Positions 61,610-64,000 of a stretch of 64,000 nucleotides of DNA are shown here, one piece after another. Below the pieces are notes generated by a model, which saw only the letters and a program-made list of their open reading frames with translations, did not search any database and was not told where the DNA came from. Position 1 is the stretch's first letter, and each line of letters begins with the position of its first letter. The DNA is from Scytonema hofmannii PCC 7110 (GTDB lineage: Bacteria > Cyanobacteriota > Cyanobacteriia > Cyanobacteriales > Nostocaceae), in NCBI RefSeq assembly GCF_000346485.2, contig NZ_KQ976354.1, positions 8,546,039 to 8,610,038 on the forward strand, given 5' to 3'. The position numbers and the translations under genes are program-made.

Positions 61610-62113
61610 TTATGCAATGTCCGGAGGAATTTGCATATTCTTTCTGTTCTGTTGAAGCTTCTGCTGAATTAGGTTTTCCAGGTCAGTGCGCCTAATTTCT
61701 ACTCCATTACTGGTAATGTCAGGAGTTTCAAAAAAAACTATACTCTCTACGGGTTGCATTGCTACCAGTTGGAACAGAATGTGAGTGACAGGGACGGGTG
61801 TAGCTACCAATTGAGGGTCAAGCCCAGCATTTGATTTGCCTGGGACATCCTGTAATGTAGGGAAAGCATAAATTACACGCTTTTCCAACTGTGGATTTGC
61901 GCGGTTGCTTAATGTAGTCAAAACCCAGCTGCCATCTAAATTTTGGAGTATGTAGTATTGGGAACGGCGTAATTTCTGGGCGATCGCGCTAAGGACAGGA
62001 GCGATTGCTGTGACAAGTTGCGGTGTTACACCATCTTTGGGTGCATTGTCAATCAGCAATTGAATTTGTGCTTGTAAATCCATAATTATCTGTAAACTGC
62101 GAGTGGTGTTCAT
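61610..62113 (-). CDS. Conserved cyanobacterial protein of unknown function
   Basis: 167 residues; a start at codon 11 (MDLQAQIQLLIDNAP) is also plausible. VTAIAPVLSAIAQKLRRSQY, YILQNLDGSWVLTTLSNR and KRVIYAFPTLQDV look like a compact alpha/beta domain. There is no membrane segment or signal. It lies between sds and hetZ and points away from hetZ; the shared upstream region holds inverted heptamer repeats. I do not know the function. Confidence 0.72.
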   Translation of the reverse strand: MNTTRSLQIIMDLQAQIQLLIDNAPKDGVTPQLVTAIAPVLSAIAQKLRRSQYYILQNLDGSWVLTTLSNRANPQLEKRVIYAFPTLQDVPGKSNAGLDPQLVATPVPVTHILFQLVAMQPVESIVFFETPDITSNGVEIRRTDLENLIQQKLQQNRKNMQIPPDIA

Positions 62114-62116
62114 AAC

Positions 62117-62299
62117 ATCTAAGCAGTGACCAGTAAGCAGTGACCAGTGACCAGTGAGCCTTTGGGTTTGCCTGGGGATCTAGAAGGGAAGCTTGCCTCT
62201 AGTACTGGACTTACCGCCTACAGAATTGATTCACCAGTAAACATTGACCTATAAACAATTGATAACAGGTTACTGGTCACTGGTCACTGGTCACTGATT
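62117..62299. repeat. Inverted ACCAGTG heptamer blocks upstream of hetZ
   Basis: Left block: CAGTGACCAG-type units at about 62117-62157. Right block: the reverse complement (CACTGGT units) at about 62270-62297. They enclose about 110 bp in the promoter region of hetZ and could pair as a long stem. Confidence 0.8.
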
Positions 62300-62356
62300 A
62301 AGAAGCAGGCTTACAGGTTGTACTCAAGTATGTTAGGGTCTTTTTAAAACTTGATT

Positions 62357-63547
62357 ATGAATTCAGCCGCAACCGTAACAATTCAGGGAGTAAGTTCTAT
62401 CGGCGTGGAGGCGATATATCAACTCCTGTTTAAGGAGCTTCAGCAGTCAACTAAAGCTTCGGCTCCCAACTGTCGTGATGTGTCAACACGAATCGCTGCC
62501 GAAGTTAACAGAATTTGCAGTGAGAGCAAGCGCATCCAAGCCGCCGGTGGTGTGGAAAACTCTGCGATCGCTCTAGCCAAACACAGGCTGCAACAGTGTC
62601 TCAGGTACTACGAGTTGGGTTCTAATCGAGGTAGGGTAGAATTACATAGCACCTTAAGTGCGATTATTTATCGCTACATCAATCCCCCTCAAAGACAGTT
62701 GAGCTATCAAGGACGGCTCGTTGTCATTGAAGATTTCTTACAGAGTTTTTACTTAGAATCCTTAAACGCTTTCCGACGAGAAAGCCAACTTACTGCTAGT
62801 TATCGTCCGCAAACTCTGTTGGAATTGGCAGAGTATATGGCATTTACCGAACGCTATGCCAAAAGAAGGATTCCCTTACCTGGACGCCAGCAACAACTCA
62901 TTATTCTTCGAGCACAAACATTTTCCCAACAACAACCACCGGAAACTTGTGTTGATATAGAACAAGCCGCAGAGGGAAGCGGCAATGAAGGCGATGGTTC
63001 TTGGGAAGATCCTGCAGTGCAGCAATTGCGAAGTGCAATGGCAACACAGCCAGAACCCGAACCCCAAGAAGACACTTTGCGTTCTGTAGTTGTTACAGAA
63101 TTGATGAACTACCTAGAAGAAAAACAACAATCAGACTGCGCTGATTACTTTTCCCTCCGCCTGCAAGATTTATCAGCACAGGAAATAGAGTCTATCTTAG
63201 GGTTAACACCAAGACAAAGAGATTATTTGCAACAACGATTTAAGTACCACTTAATTCGATTTGCGCTGTTGCATCGCTGGGAACTAGTGCATGAGTGGCT
63301 AGAAGCCGATTTACGCACTAACCTGGGATTGACACCACAGCAGTGGCAAATTTACACAACAAAACTGGACGATAAGCAAAGGTCTCTATTAGAGTTGAAA
63401 CAACAGGGAATACCTGATGAAAAGATTGCCAAAACTTTAGGGTTATCAATGGCACAATTGCAAAAACGGTGGTTTAAAATTCTTGAGTACGCTTGGGAAA
63501 TTCGTAACTCTTTAATATCCGGATCGGGTGCATCTACTCATGAATAG
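62357..63547 (+). CDS. hetZ: Heterocyst differentiation protein HetZ
   Basis: 396 residues from the ATG at 62357; a TTG two codons earlier is unlikely. The start MNSAATVTIQGVSSIGVEAI, a helical middle (FLQSFYLESLNAFRRESQL), an acidic linker (about 205-240) and two late helix-turn-helix-like regions (DLSAQEIESILGLTPRQRDY; QQGIPDEKIAKTLGLSMAQL) fit HetZ. HetZ works early in heterocyst commitment together with HetR. Length (about 400) and the gene order amiC1-amiC2-murI-sds-hetZ-patU support the call. The stop overlaps the patU start by eight bases. Confidence 0.85.
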   Translation: MNSAATVTIQGVSSIGVEAIYQLLFKELQQSTKASAPNCRDVSTRIAAEVNRICSESKRIQAAGGVENSAIALAKHRLQQCLRYYELGSNRGRVELHSTLSAIIYRYINPPQRQLSYQGRLVVIEDFLQSFYLESLNAFRRESQLTASYRPQTLLELAEYMAFTERYAKRRIPLPGRQQQLIILRAQTFSQQQPPETCVDIEQAAEGSGNEGDGSWEDPAVQQLRSAMATQPEPEPQEDTLRSVVVTELMNYLEEKQQSDCADYFSLRLQDLSAQEIESILGLTPRQRDYLQQRFKYHLIRFALLHRWELVHEWLEADLRTNLGLTPQQWQIYTTKLDDKQRSLLELKQQGIPDEKIAKTLGLSMAQLQKRWFKILEYAWEIRNSLISGSGASTHE

Positions 63548-64000
63548 TGACTCAGAATCCTTACAAAACCAGTTGATTGCTTGGTTATTGGGCGACCCCC
63601 AAACAACTGAAGAAGGAAACTTGGTAGATTGTAAGGACGTTAAGGGGGTAAACAATCTAGATGAAACAGCCGCCGCTTCCAACGGTGGCGATTTTCGATC
63701 GAGACAACCACCCCAAACCTTTCAACTGGGAGAAATTCCTACTGTGCAAGAACGTTTCCAAGCCGTCCTTAAACGTCGGTTACAAATTCAATTAAAAAAC
63801 CCCCCGCCGCTATTCCCTTGGGAAAACCAACTGACAGACTACCCCGATTATGTAGACAAACCGTCAGTTGATTTGGTTCCGGTTTGGGGGTGGACGGCAC
63901 AGCAAGTCAAGCTGAATTTGCCGATTCTGTTACCGGAAAGAGTTTTCCAAATGTTACTGGAGAAGTGCCAAGGGTTAGTGTCGTCTTCATTACCATTGGG
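63540..64000 (+). CDS. patU: Heterocyst pattern protein PatU, N-terminal part
   Basis: The first 153 codons are inside the window; the gene runs past base 64000. The ATG overlaps the end of hetZ by eight bases. The start MNSDSESLQNQLIAWLLGDP, an acidic variable part, then VQERFQAVLKRRLQIQ, FPWENQLTDYPDY and LNLPILLPERVFQMLLEKCQ. In Nostoc punctiforme patU is one gene, while in Anabaena it is split into patU5 and patU3; the window ends too soon to tell which holds here. Affects heterocyst spacing. Confidence 0.8.
   Translation, partial: MNSDSESLQNQLIAWLLGDPQTTEEGNLVDCKDVKGVNNLDETAAASNGGDFRSRQPPQTFQLGEIPTVQERFQAVLKRRLQIQLKNPPPLFPWENQLTDYPDYVDKPSVDLVPVWGWTAQQVKLNLPILLPERVFQMLLEKCQGLVSSSLPL

Overview
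The window comes from a filamentous, heterocyst-forming cyanobacterium (order Nostocales). The evidence is the photosystem genes psbA and psaK, many copies of the HIP1 octamer GCGATCGC, heptameric short tandem repeats in most intergenic regions, tandem amiC genes, and a hetZ-patU pair at the right end. The genus cannot be fixed from the sequence alone.

Region 1 (1-18.5 kb) is a type III-B CRISPR-Cas island, almost all on the minus strand. A cmr operon (cmr2-cmr3-cmr4-cmr5-cmr6/cmr1 fusion and an edge gene) occupies 1-6.5 kb. From 6.5 to 9.4 kb lies a junkyard: a RelE-type toxin-antitoxin pair and a partial duplicate of it, an aspartic-protease pair, two fragments that look like HEPN ribonuclease ends, and a piece of a second cmr2. 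Next come a 17-repeat CRISPR array, cas1, and a reverse transcriptase gene separated from cas1 by a frameshift at a run of nine A. An M48 protease gene follows, then two WYL-domain genes, one resembling the CRISPR-linked TIGR03985 family and one fused to a P-loop kinase. The cmr operon and the TIGR03985-like gene share an upstream motif. Cmr2 lacks an HD nuclease domain but keeps GGDD, and Cmr4 lacks its usual catalytic Asp, so signalling rather than direct cutting may be the main output. No cas2 or cas6 was found in the window.

Region 2 (18.5-38 kb) is mixed. It holds a calpain-like protease, a metal-binding ABC lipoprotein, a cyanobacteriochrome-type histidine kinase, a WD40 protein, a CobW GTPase behind a Zur-like box, a repeat-rich membrane protein of about 1040 residues, an atypical D1 protein that lacks several Mn-cluster ligands, an alpha/beta hydrolase, sufE, psaK, two related small secreted Cys proteins and a 5'-truncated tnpB.

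Region 3 (38-64 kb) is core chromosome: dapB, cobH, a TPM-domain protein, an NCS2-type permease, ribD, mreB-mreC-mreD, ssb, an EVE protein, a cation/proton antiporter, then amiC1-amiC2-murI-sds-hetZ-patU. This last order matches, as far as I recall, the alr0092-alr0101 neighbourhood of Anabaena PCC 7120, and links cell-wall amidases for septal pores with heterocyst control genes.

All gene identities are from reading the sequence; no database search was run.
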